This document shows, one piece after another, positions 1 to 7,197 of a stretch of 64,000 nucleotides of DNA. The DNA is from Streptomyces spiroverticillatus (GTDB lineage: Bacteria; Actinomycetota; Actinomycetes; Streptomycetales; Streptomycetaceae). The first letter of the stretch is position 1. Each line of letters opens with the position of its first letter. The notes below the pieces were generated by a model, which worked only from the letters and a program-made list of their open reading frames with translations, did no database searches and was not told the DNA's origin. The DNA lies in contig BMUX01000017.1 of assembly GCA_014650415.1 (NCBI GenBank), positions 124,001 through 188,000 on the forward strand, written 5' to 3'. The translations under genes were made by a program, and so were the position numbers.

Positions 1-279
1 GAGGTGGAGAGCGTCCTGCTCGCCCACCCCCACGTCACCGAGGCGGCCGTACTGGCCGTGGCGGACGCCGGCGCCGGACACCTGCTGCACGCCGTCGTGC
101 GGCGCGCCGCGGGCTCCGGCCTCCACAGCCTGACGCTGCGCGGGCACCTGGCTCGTCGGCTGCCGCGCGCGGCCGTTCCCACGGCCCTGCGCATCACCGA
201 CGACCCCCTGCCCAGGACCTCGACCGGCAAGGTCGACCGCGGTCTCGCCGCCCGGGCCACTCTCACCAAGGAGAACTGA
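1..279 (+). CDS. C-terminal part of an AMP-dependent ligase / adenylation enzyme (5' truncated by window)
   Basis: The reading frame is already open at base 1 and ends with TGA at 279, so about 92 C-terminal residues are seen. They match the small C-terminal subdomain of the acyl-CoA synthetase/NRPS adenylation superfamily: the opening EVESVLLAHPHV helix and the closing LPRTSTGKVDR motif, whose lysine is the catalytic Lys of the A10 motif. The gene is followed after 2 bp by a carrier protein, so it probably activates an acid and loads it on that carrier. An acyl-CoA dehydrogenase lies 2.5 kb downstream, an arrangement also seen where a carrier-bound acid is desaturated. The substrate cannot be read because the binding pocket lies outside the window. 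Confidence 0.85.
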   Translation, partial: EVESVLLAHPHVTEAAVLAVADAGAGHLLHAVVRRAAGSGLHSLTLRGHLARRLPRAAVPTALRITDDPLPRTSTGKVDRGLAARATLTKEN

Positions 280-281
280 CC

Positions 282-545
282 ATGATCCATGCCCAGGCAG
301 TGAAGGCGTTCATCGTCGAGGAGTTCCTGCCCGACGTGCCCGCAGCCGAACTGGCCGACGACTACGACCTCCTGGAGAACGGAGTCGTCGACAGCCTCGG
401 GCTGCTCAAGGTGATCGCCTGGCTGGAGGACCGCTACGGCATCGACGCCGACACCGTCGACCTCGACCCGGACTCCTTCACCACCGTCGCGGCGATCACC
501 GCGTTCGTCGAGCGGTTCGCACCCCGCAGCGCGGGGGCCGTGTAG
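282..545 (+). CDS. Discrete acyl/peptidyl carrier protein
   Basis: This 87-residue acidic protein has the size and helical pattern of a free-standing carrier. The phosphopantetheine attachment site is the Ser of VVDSLGLL (Ser38). The stop of the adenylation gene lies 2 bp upstream, and the GAAAA-free but purine-rich AAGGAGAAC sequence before the ATG is a good ribosome site. It is probably loaded by the upstream adenylation enzyme and presents the tethered acid to neighbouring enzymes, possibly the acyl-CoA dehydrogenase at 2816. The DSL rather than DSI/DSV context resembles carriers of amino-acid or aryl-acid loading systems, but the substrate is not determined. Confidence 0.9.
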   Translation: MIHAQAVKAFIVEEFLPDVPAAELADDYDLLENGVVDSLGLLKVIAWLEDRYGIDADTVDLDPDSFTTVAAITAFVERFAPRSAGAV

Positions 546-547
546 CC

Positions 548-1585
548 ATGCACGAGGCCGTCGTCTCGCTCATCGGCCGCGTCCCCGTGGAACTGCCGGT
601 GTGGCGGTCGTTCTGGGACCGGCTGCACAGCGGTGGTCTGCTGCGCGGAGAGGCCGCGGCCCTCCTCGCCTCGCTGTCCACCGAGATGCCCGGCCGGGCG
701 ACCCTGCACGCGCTGCTGGAGTCGCTGGACGAGCGCCGCCCGACGGCGCCCGCCGGCGACTTCGCCGGAGCCGTCAACATCGTCGGCACCGGCGGCGGCC
801 CCGCCACGTTCAACATCTCCACGGCGGCCGCCCTCGTCGCCGCCGCCATGGGCGTCCCCGTCGTCAAGACCGGCTCCCGGGCGTACACGAGCCGCTGCGG
901 CTCCCTGGACCTGCTCACCCGGCTCGGCATCACGCCGACCACCTCCCACGCGCAGACGCACACCGTCCTCGAGCACTGCGGCATCGCCTTCGCGGGCCTG
1001 TTCGTCTACCCGCCGGAGATCGCCCTGCTCGCACGGGCGGTGGCACCGCTCGACCTGCGGGCCCTCGGACCCTTCGTCAACACGCTCGGGCCGTTCCTCG
1101 CCGGCATCCCCACCGGCACCCAGGTCACCGGCGTCTCCCGGCCCCGGCACCTGGAGGGGCTGGGGCACGCCGCCTCGTACGCCTCGCGCACCGGGCGGAC
1201 CGTCTGGCTGGCCGTCAACGACGCCGGTGCCGACGAGCTGCTCGCCTTCACCGCCAACACCGTCCACGCCTACGAGGACGGGGCGGACACGGAGTTCACG
1301 CTCAGCCCCCGGCCGCTCGGGCTGGGCGCCGGAGAGCTGGCCGACCTCGCCGTGCCCGACGGCGGGGTGGAGGGCAGCGCCGCACTCTTCCTCGACGTGC
1401 TCGCCGGGCGGGGCAACGCGGCGGCGCACCAGACGGTCTGCCTCAACGCCGCGGCGCTCGCCGTGGCCGGCCGGCAGACCGGCGACTGGCACCAGGCGCT
1501 GGCCGCCGCCGACGACGTCCTGCGCAGCGGCGCTGCCCTCGACCGGCTGGAGCGGCTGCGGTCCCTGGAGGCCGCACATGCCTGA
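548..1585 (+). CDS. trpD: TrpD-like phosphoribosyltransferase (divergent anthranilate phosphoribosyltransferase paralogue)
   Basis: The 345-residue protein has the full length of the anthranilate phosphoribosyltransferase family, which moves phosphoribose from PRPP onto the amine of anthranilate. The PRPP loop is recognisable at residues 80-91 (GTGG then TFNIST) and the KTGSR segment at 107-111 corresponds to the family KxGNR motif. However, GTGGDG has become GTGGGP and the Asn of KxGNR is Ser, so a different aromatic amine is likely. It starts 2 bp after the carrier gene and its last 8 bases overlap the TrpA-like gene. With TrpA-, TrpF- and TrpC-like genes nearby it forms a tryptophan-style pathway inside a secondary-metabolite cluster. 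Function on a non-anthranilate amine is inference. Confidence 0.88.
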   Translation: MHEAVVSLIGRVPVELPVWRSFWDRLHSGGLLRGEAAALLASLSTEMPGRATLHALLESLDERRPTAPAGDFAGAVNIVGTGGGPATFNISTAAALVAAAMGVPVVKTGSRAYTSRCGSLDLLTRLGITPTTSHAQTHTVLEHCGIAFAGLFVYPPEIALLARAVAPLDLRALGPFVNTLGPFLAGIPTGTQVTGVSRPRHLEGLGHAASYASRTGRTVWLAVNDAGADELLAFTANTVHAYEDGADTEFTLSPRPLGLGAGELADLAVPDGGVEGSAALFLDVLAGRGNAAAHQTVCLNAAALAVAGRQTGDWHQALAAADDVLRSGAALDRLERLRSLEAAHA

Positions 1586-2417
1586 GCCCTTGCCGGTCGC
1601 AGCCCCGTACCCCGACGCCCGGCCCGGATTCTTCGCCGGGCGCGACCCGGGGCGGCCGGGACTGGCCGTGTTCGTCAACGCCGGCGACCCCCCGCTGGCC
1701 CGGCTGCCCGAACTCGTCGCGATGCTCGACGAACAGGGCGTCGACTGCCTGGAACTCGCCGTCCCCTTCCCCCACTCGGCCACCGACGGGCCGGTGATCC
1801 GCCGCTCCGCCGACCGGGCACTGGCCGGCGGGGCCACCCTCGCGGCCGTGCTCGACGCCGTCGCCGCCGTCCGGCCAGGCCTGCGCCGGCTGCGCATCGC
1901 GCTGCTCGCAGACTGGAGCCACAGCGTCAAGGACAGCGACCTCGGGGACTTCCACCGGTCCGTGGCCGACGCGGGCTGCGACGCGCTGCTGCTGCACGGA
2001 CTGCCGCCCCGACTGCGCGCCGCCCACGTCGAGTCGGCACACGAGACCGGGCTGCCGCTCGTCACCACCTGCTACGCCGTCTCCGGCCCGCAGACCGTCT
2101 CCGCCGCCGCCCGCCAGGCCTCCGCGTACGTCTACCTGGTCGCCCACTACGGCCGCAGCGGTACGTCCGCCACGGCCGGGCCCGATCAACTGGCCGCCGC
2201 GCTCGCCGCGTTGCGCGCCGAGACCGCCCTTCCGGTCGCGGTCGGCTTCGGCGTGCGCACCGGCGCGGACATCGCCGCGCTGGGCCGCATCGGCGCGGAC
2301 GCGGCGGTCGTCGGCAGCGCCGGCGTCGCCCGGATCGAACAAGCCATCCATGAGGGGCGCGACCCCGTCGAGGAGTTCGCCTCCTTCGTACGGGAACTGC
2401 GCCGTCCGTCCGTCTGA
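1578..2417 (+). CDS. trpA: TrpA-like tryptophan synthase alpha homologue (indole-glycerol-phosphate-lyase type)
   Basis: This 279-residue TIM-barrel protein starts at an ATG inside the end of trpD. The catalytic pair of TrpA is kept: Glu59 in LELAVPF and Asp70 in ATDGPVI. The family enzyme performs a retro-aldol cleavage of indole-3-glycerol phosphate, releasing glyceraldehyde-3-phosphate. The normal loop after strand 6 (GVTGA type) reads YGRSGTSA here. No TrpB gene occurs in the window, so if no partner exists elsewhere the product would be a free C3-unsubstituted pyrrole-type ring rather than tryptophan. Position between the TrpD-like and TrpF/TrpC-like genes supports a role in the same dedicated pathway. 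Confidence 0.88.
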   Translation: MPEPLPVAAPYPDARPGFFAGRDPGRPGLAVFVNAGDPPLARLPELVAMLDEQGVDCLELAVPFPHSATDGPVIRRSADRALAGGATLAAVLDAVAAVRPGLRRLRIALLADWSHSVKDSDLGDFHRSVADAGCDALLLHGLPPRLRAAHVESAHETGLPLVTTCYAVSGPQTVSAAARQASAYVYLVAHYGRSGTSATAGPDQLAAALAALRAETALPVAVGFGVRTGADIAALGRIGADAAVVGSAGVARIEQAIHEGRDPVEEFASFVRELRRPSV

Positions 2418-2441
2418 CCCATCCGCGAAAGGAAGCCCGTC

Positions 2442-2816
2442 ATGATCATCCGTAAGCACGACGACGTCCGCAGTGTCGACTGGGGCAACGGCACCAGCCG
2501 CCGTTTCCTCACCGCCTCCGACGGTCTCGGCTACACCGTCACCGACACGGTCGTGCGGGCCGGCACCAAGTCCCGCCTGGAGTACCGCCGTCACCTGGAA
2601 GCCTGCTACTGCATCGACGGCAGCGGCGAGGTCGTCGACACCGCGGGCGACTCGCACCCCATCACCCCGGGCACCCTCTACGCCCTCGACAAGCACGACG
2701 CGCACTGGCTGATCGCCAGCCCGCACGAGGACCTGCGCCTGGTCTGCGTGTTCACCCCGGCGCTCCAGGGCGACGAAGTCCACAACCTCGACGCACCCGA
2801 GTTCTCCCAGTACTGA
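2442..2816 (+). CDS. Ectoine-synthase-like (EctC family) cupin
   Basis: The 124-residue protein matches EctC along its whole length: HLEACYC near residue 51, PGTLYALDKHD at 76-86, and VCVF near the end. Residues corresponding to the EctC metal ligands and active site are present (Glu53, Tyr80, His85/His88). EctC closes N-gamma-acetyl-diaminobutyrate to the cyclic amidine ectoine by loss of water. No ectA, ectB or ectD is nearby, so this is not an ectoine locus. A cyclic-amidine-forming dehydration in the pathway made by the surrounding trp-like genes is an attractive inference. A ribosome site AAAGGAAG precedes the ATG, and the stop overlaps the next start by one base. Confidence 0.85.
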   Translation: MIIRKHDDVRSVDWGNGTSRRFLTASDGLGYTVTDTVVRAGTKSRLEYRRHLEACYCIDGSGEVVDTAGDSHPITPGTLYALDKHDAHWLIASPHEDLRLVCVFTPALQGDEVHNLDAPEFSQY

Positions 2817-3955
2817 TGACGACGTGGAGCCAGGACCAGCAGCGGCTGAGAGCGAGCCTCCAGCCGCTGCTGGGCAAGATCAGCGACGGACACGTCGAAC
2901 GCGACTCCCGGGCGGAATTCCCCCGGGAGCAGTGGGACCTGCTGCGCGCCACCGGCATCCTCGGCCTGCCCTTCGAGGAGAGCCTCGGCGGGCTCGGCCA
3001 GGACCTGCTCACCACCGTCTACGTACTGGAGGGCCTGGGCGAGGGCTGCCGCGACGCCGGACTGAACTTCTCCGTGACCAGCCACATGGTCAGCACCGGC
3101 GTACCCCTGCAACGCTTCGGCTCGCAGGAGCTCAAGGAGCGCTACCTGCCCCGGCTGTGCACCGGAGAGCTCATCGGCGCGCACGCCATCACGGAGCCGG
3201 ACAGCGGCTCCGACGCCCTGGCCATGCGCACCCGCGCGGTGCGCGACGGGGACTCCTTCGTCCTCAACGGCAGCAAGGCGTTCGTCAGCAACGGGCCCGT
3301 CGCCGACCTGATCACCGTCTACGCCCGCACCAGCGACCGTCCGGGCCCGCTCAGCATCACCGCCTTCCTGCTGGACCGCGACACCCCGGGCCTGTCCTTC
3401 GGCAGACCGATCCCCAAGATGGGGCTGCGCACCTCGCCGCTGGGCGAGCTGTTCCTCGACGACTGCCGCGTCCCCGCCTCGCGGGTGCTCGGCCGGACGG
3501 GGGGCGGCTTCCTGGTCCTGGACCACGTGATGCGCTGGGAGATCCTGTGCTCCTTCGCCGTCAACACGGGGGAGATGCGCGACCGGCTGGAGCGCTGCCT
3601 CGACTACGCCCGCACCCGTACCCAGTTCGGCCGGCCGATCGGCTCCCACCAGGCCGTCTCCCACCGGATCGTCGACATGGAGATCGGCCTGGAGAGCGCC
3701 CGCCACTGGCTGTTCAGCGCCGCGCGCAAGCTCGCCGCGGGCGAGAACGCCGCCAGGGAGGTGGCCATCGCCAAGCTCGTCGTCAGCGAGGCCAACGTCG
3801 CCTCCGCACTCGGCGCCGTACAGATCTTCGGCGGCAACGGCTACATGGCCGAGTACGGCATCGAGAAGGAACTGCGCAACTCCGTCGCCTCCACCATCTA
3901 CTCCGGCACCTCCGAGATCCAGCGCAACCGCATCGCCTCGATGCTCGGACTGTGA
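2816..3955 (+). CDS. Acyl-CoA dehydrogenase family flavoenzyme
   Basis: This 379-residue protein has the normal length and domain order of acyl-CoA dehydrogenases: an N-terminal helical domain, the central beta domain with the EPDSGSD flavin-binding motif, and a C-terminal helical domain ending in IYSGTSEIQRN. The catalytic base is expected within that C-terminal half. These FAD enzymes make an alpha,beta double bond in an acyl thioester; in natural-product clusters relatives oxidise carrier-bound amino acids, as in prolyl-carrier to pyrrole-carrier pathways. The adenylation enzyme and carrier at 1-545 make a carrier-bound substrate plausible. The start codon overlaps the cupin stop (TGATG), so the two are coupled. 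Confidence 0.9.
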   Translation: MTTWSQDQQRLRASLQPLLGKISDGHVERDSRAEFPREQWDLLRATGILGLPFEESLGGLGQDLLTTVYVLEGLGEGCRDAGLNFSVTSHMVSTGVPLQRFGSQELKERYLPRLCTGELIGAHAITEPDSGSDALAMRTRAVRDGDSFVLNGSKAFVSNGPVADLITVYARTSDRPGPLSITAFLLDRDTPGLSFGRPIPKMGLRTSPLGELFLDDCRVPASRVLGRTGGGFLVLDHVMRWEILCSFAVNTGEMRDRLERCLDYARTRTQFGRPIGSHQAVSHRIVDMEIGLESARHWLFSAARKLAAGENAAREVAIAKLVVSEANVASALGAVQIFGGNGYMAEYGIEKELRNSVASTIYSGTSEIQRNRIASMLGL

Positions 3956-3992
3956 CACCCGTACGGCAGTAACACTGATCCGACAGAAACGG

Positions 3993-4790
3993 ATGACGTC
4001 CCCCATGAATCCCCCACCGGAACCCGTGGCCGCCGCGACCCCGGCCGCCGAGACCCTGGCCGCGACCGAGTTCATCGACCACGAGAGCGCCGAGGTCCGC
4101 GCCTTCGTCCGCGACGCGGTCCCGGCGGCCGCCAGCCCCATTGAGCAGGCGGTGGCGCTGTACTACGCGGTCCGCGACGGCATCCGCTACGAGGTGTACG
4201 GGGCCGACCTGTCCCGCGAGGGACTGCGCGCCAGCCGGGTGGCGACCGGCGGCTCCGGCATGTGCATGCACAAGTCCGTGCTGTACGCCGCGGGCCTGCG
4301 CTCCCTCGGCATTCCGGCCCGCCTGGTGCTCACCGACGTACGCAACCACCTCGCCTCCGACCGGCTCAAGCAGCTGCTCGGCGGCGACGTGTTCCACCAG
4401 CACGCCCTGACCTCCGTGCACCTGGAGGGCCGCTGGGTGAAGGCCACCCCGGTCTTCAACCGGACCCTGTGCCGGCTCTACCGGATGGCTCCCCTGGAGT
4501 TCGACGGAACGGCCGACAGCCATCTGCACCCCTTCGACGAACAGGGCCGCCGGCAGATGGAGTTCCTGCGCGTCCACGGGGAGTACGACGACCTGCCGTA
4601 CGACTGGATCATCGCCGATCTGCGGGCCCAGCACCCGGGACTCTTCCCCGACGACAGCCCGCGCTTCGCGGGCGGCTCCCTGGTGCGGGACGCCCACGAC
4701 ACGCGGGACGCCCACAACACGCAGGGCGCCCACAACACCCGGGAGGCCCACGGAACACGTGAGGCCCACGGCACGGCGGCGACGGCGTAG
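3993..4790 (+). CDS. Transglutaminase-fold protein with repeated hexapeptide tail
   Basis: The 265-residue protein has the cysteine-protease-like core of the transglutaminase superfamily: Cys91 in SGMCMHKS, the following LGIPARLV strand, and His137 in HQHALTSVHLEGRW. The third member, usually Asp in a W-x-x-x-D-P/A-T motif, is not obvious because the strand reads VKATPVFN. Residues 233-262 are five copies of a hexapeptide like DAHNTR. The family hydrolyses or forms amide/thioester bonds, and here it could release or condense the carrier-bound intermediate (inference). An in-frame ATG at 4005 is an alternative start; neither has a clear ribosome site. The TAG stop overlaps the GTG start of the TrpF-like gene. 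Confidence 0.75.
   Translation: MTSPMNPPPEPVAAATPAAETLAATEFIDHESAEVRAFVRDAVPAAASPIEQAVALYYAVRDGIRYEVYGADLSREGLRASRVATGGSGMCMHKSVLYAAGLRSLGIPARLVLTDVRNHLASDRLKQLLGGDVFHQHALTSVHLEGRWVKATPVFNRTLCRLYRMAPLEFDGTADSHLHPFDEQGRRQMEFLRVHGEYDDLPYDWIIADLRAQHPGLFPDDSPRFAGGSLVRDAHDTRDAHNTQGAHNTREAHGTREAHGTAATA
4689..4778 (+). repeat. Five tandem 18-bp coding repeats
   Basis: Five in-frame 18-bp units (4689, 4707, 4725, 4743, 4761) encode DAHDTR, DAHNTQ, GAHNTR, EAHGTR and EAHGTA at the end of the transglutaminase-fold protein. The core GCCCACnnnAC is kept in all copies while edges drift, so it is an older expansion rather than a recent slippage product. Such tails are probably unstructured. Confidence 0.9.
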
Positions 4791-5458
4791 TGCTCGTCAA
4801 GATCTGCGGCGCCAGAACCGAACACGAGGTGCGGGCCGTCGCCGAGGCGGGCGCGGACCTGGTGGGCCTGTGGCACGGAGTGCCCGGCGGCCGCGCGGAC
4901 CTGTCGGCCCCGCGCCTGGCCCGACTGACCGCCGAGGCCCGCGCCACCGGCCGGCTGCGGTCGGTCCTGGTCACCTTCGCCTCCCAGGCCCACACCCTGG
5001 CCCGTACCGCCGTCGACAGCGGCATCGACTGGATCCAGCTGCACGGCTACCAGCGCCCCGCCCTGGTCCGCGCCCTGCGCGCCCAACTCCCGGCGCGGGT
5101 GAGCCTGGTCAAGGTGTTGCACGTACACGGCACCTCCTGCCCGGAGGCGAGCCTGATCCCGGCCTACGAACGCGCCGGAACCGACCTGTTCCTGCTGGAC
5201 GCGGCCACCGCCGACGGACGGGTGGGCAGCACCGCGCACACCCTGGACGACCGTGCGGCGGCCGACCTCGCCCGGCGCACCACCCGCCCCTTCCTGCTCG
5301 CGGGCGGCCTGCGCCCGGACAACCGGCACCTGTTCGACGCCGTCCTCGCCGACCCGCGCTTCTGCGGCATCGACGTGGACTCCGCCGCCCGGGACGACGA
5401 CGGCCTGCTCGACGCGGCCCGGACGGCGGACCTGGTCCGCGCCTGGAGGACACCGTGA
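4790..5458 (+). CDS. trpF: TrpF-like phosphoribosylanthranilate isomerase
   Basis: This 222-residue protein begins with a GTG that overlaps the preceding TAG stop. The two catalytic residues of the family are visible: Cys6 in KICG as general base and Asp137 in LFLLDAAT as general acid. The enzyme performs the Amadori rearrangement of an N-phosphoribosyl arylamine to a carboxyphenylamino-deoxyribulose phosphate type product. The usual glycine-rich phosphate loop after the Asp is replaced by ADGRVGST, again suggesting a modified substrate. Its stop overlaps the TrpC-like GTG start by 4 bases, so the two are probably produced together. Confidence 0.85.
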   Translation: MLVKICGARTEHEVRAVAEAGADLVGLWHGVPGGRADLSAPRLARLTAEARATGRLRSVLVTFASQAHTLARTAVDSGIDWIQLHGYQRPALVRALRAQLPARVSLVKVLHVHGTSCPEASLIPAYERAGTDLFLLDAATADGRVGSTAHTLDDRAAADLARRTTRPFLLAGGLRPDNRHLFDAVLADPRFCGIDVDSAARDDDGLLDAARTADLVRAWRTP

Positions 5459-6144
5459 CCCTGACCTTCGCCGACGCGCTCGCCTCCGCACACCGCCCGG
5501 TGATCATGGAGGTCAAACGCCAGGACGCCGACGGCAACGACCTGCTGGGCGGCCGGACCGTCGCCGAGATCGTCGCCCGCTACGAACGGGCGGGCGCCCC
5601 GTGCATCTCGGTGGTCACCGGACACTGGTTCGGCGGCACCGAGGACCTGCTCGCCGAGGTCGCCGCACTCACCCGACTGCCTTTGCTGCGCAAGGACTTC
5701 GTCACCAGTCGCAGCCAGCTCGTACGCACCCGCGACCTCGGCGCCTCGGCGGTGCTCCTGACCGCCAGGCTGCTGCCCGCGGGCGTCCTGGCCCGGCTGG
5801 CCGACCACGCCCTGGAGCTCGGGCTGACCCCCTTCGTGGAGATCGCCGACGAGGCCGAGGCCGCCAGGGTGGCGCCCGGTCCCGACTGCGTGGTCGCCGT
5901 CAACAACAAGGACATCACCACCCGGGAACGCTTCCCCGGGGACCTCGGGCGCAGTACGGACCTGCTGCCCGCCGTCCTGGCGACCGGCACCCGGTGCGCG
6001 GTGAGCGCAGGAGGCATCACCGACCCGGGCCGCGCCGCCGCCCTGCTGGACGCCGGGTTCACGGGACTGCTGATCGGCACCGGCCTGCTCGGCACGCCCA
6101 GCCTGAGCCAGTGGTGCGCGGAGCTGGACGCGGCCCGCGCCTGA
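5455..6144 (+). CDS. trpC: TrpC-like indole-3-glycerol-phosphate synthase homologue with altered active site
   Basis: The 229-residue barrel matches indole-glycerol-phosphate synthase: Glu19 and Lys21 in MEVKR, catalytic Lys80 in LLRKDF, Glu129 in PFVEIADE and Asn150 in VAVNN. Two conserved stretches are changed. The SPS motif after the first lysine reads DAD (residues 24-26), and the VAESGI strand reads VSAGGI (183-188), removing the conserved Glu-Ser pair. The family closes the pyrrole ring with loss of water and CO2. Keeping the acid/base lysines while changing substrate contacts argues for ring closure on a different ring system. The protein is also short at its N-terminus compared with usual 250-270 residue TrpC. 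Confidence 0.82.
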   Translation: MTLTFADALASAHRPVIMEVKRQDADGNDLLGGRTVAEIVARYERAGAPCISVVTGHWFGGTEDLLAEVAALTRLPLLRKDFVTSRSQLVRTRDLGASAVLLTARLLPAGVLARLADHALELGLTPFVEIADEAEAARVAPGPDCVVAVNNKDITTRERFPGDLGRSTDLLPAVLATGTRCAVSAGGITDPGRAAALLDAGFTGLLIGTGLLGTPSLSQWCAELDAARA

Positions 6145-6263
6145 ACTCCCGTACCCCTGACGGCTGTACGGCATCGAGCAGGCCTGTACAGGCGCTCCAG
6201 CACGCCTTGTGCCGCGCTGTGCACGATGGCCCCAACACCCCACCTCGACTTCCGGAGTTGCCC

Positions 6264-7124
6264 GTGGACAGCGCCCTGTACAAGACGAAAGTCACCGACG
6301 CCTTCAACGAGGCCGCGGCGACCTACGACCGGCTGGGCGTGGAGTTCTTCACGCCCATGGGCCGCAGGCTGGTGGAACTGGCCGCCCCGCGGCCGGGCCA
6401 GCGACTGCTGGACGTCGGCTGCGGTCTCGGCGCCACCCTGCTGCCCGCCGCCGCACTGATCGGACCGCAGGGCTCGGCGCTGGGCATCGACATCGCACCG
6501 GCGATGATCGAGGAGGCCGGCCGGCAGGCCGAACGCCGGGGGCTGGGCAACGTCGAGCTGCGCGTCATGGACGGCGAGTACCCCGAACTCCCGGACCGAT
6601 CCTTCGACTTGGTGCTCGGCAGCTACAGCGTGATCTTCCTGCCGGACGCCCGTGCGGCGCTCGCCCGCTACGCCGCGCTGCTGCGGGACGGCGGCCGTGT
6701 CGCCTTCACCAGCCCCGTCTTCACCCGCGACACCTTCCCCTTCCTGCCGCCGATGTTCACCGAGCTGATCCCGATGTCCCTGCTGGAGCATCTGCCCGCG
6801 GCCTGGCACCCCGATCAGCTGCACCGCCAGCTGCACTCCTGGCTGGAGGTTCCCGCGGACCTGGTGGCCGCCCTGGACAAGGCGGGCTTCACCGACGTGC
6901 AGATCACCGACGAGAACGTCCGGATGACGGCGGTGTCCGGCGAGGCGTGGGTCGACTGGTCGCACACGCAGGGCATGCGCCTGCTGTGGCAGCACCTGCC
7001 CGCCCCGGAGGCCGCCGCCCTGCGCACGCGCCTGATCGACGCCCTCGAAGCACTGCGCGAGGACGGCGGCCCCGTCCGCATCGACGTCCCGGTCCGCTAC
7101 GTGACGGCCACCGTCGCCCGCTGA
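6264..7124 (+). CDS. SAM-dependent class I methyltransferase
   Basis: The 286-residue protein shows SAM motif I as LLDVGCGLGATLL and the usual post-motif acidic position GIDIAP, followed by LRVMDGEY and LGSYSVIFLPD. It resembles UbiE/COQ5-like small-molecule methyltransferases. The GTG start at 6264 was chosen because CCGGAG lies 6 bp upstream. It is the last gene of the trp-like gene block and is closed by a strong hairpin, so N- or C-methylation of the heterocycle made by that block is plausible. The methyl acceptor is not known. Confidence 0.85.
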   Translation: MDSALYKTKVTDAFNEAAATYDRLGVEFFTPMGRRLVELAAPRPGQRLLDVGCGLGATLLPAAALIGPQGSALGIDIAPAMIEEAGRQAERRGLGNVELRVMDGEYPELPDRSFDLVLGSYSVIFLPDARAALARYAALLRDGGRVAFTSPVFTRDTFPFLPPMFTELIPMSLLEHLPAAWHPDQLHRQLHSWLEVPADLVAALDKAGFTDVQITDENVRMTAVSGEAWVDWSHTQGMRLLWQHLPAPEAAALRTRLIDALEALREDGGPVRIDVPVRYVTATVAR

Positions 7125-7141
7125 CGGACCGCAGTGGCACC

Positions 7142-7187
7142 ACGCAGTTGCGCCCGGCCGGGAGATCCCGGCCGGGCGCAACTGCGT
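7142..7187. terminator. Bidirectional hairpin between convergent genes
   Basis: A 22-bp perfect inverted repeat (ACGCAGTTGCGCCCGGCC... and its complement) with almost no loop lies between the methyltransferase (+) and the SDR (-). No U-tract is needed for this type in actinobacteria. The convergent placement fits a shared terminator. Confidence 0.85.
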
Positions 7188-7197
7188 AAGAGCCTGT

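Noticed and set aside
2442..2816. Ectoine biosynthesis gene as part of an ectABCD locus
   Set aside because: No ectA, ectB or ectD nearby; the gene is fused by overlap to an acyl-CoA dehydrogenase gene.
548..6144. Primary tryptophan biosynthesis operon
   Set aside because: trpB and trpE are absent, TrpD and TrpC motifs are altered, and neighbours are an adenylation enzyme, carrier, cupin and acyl-CoA dehydrogenase.
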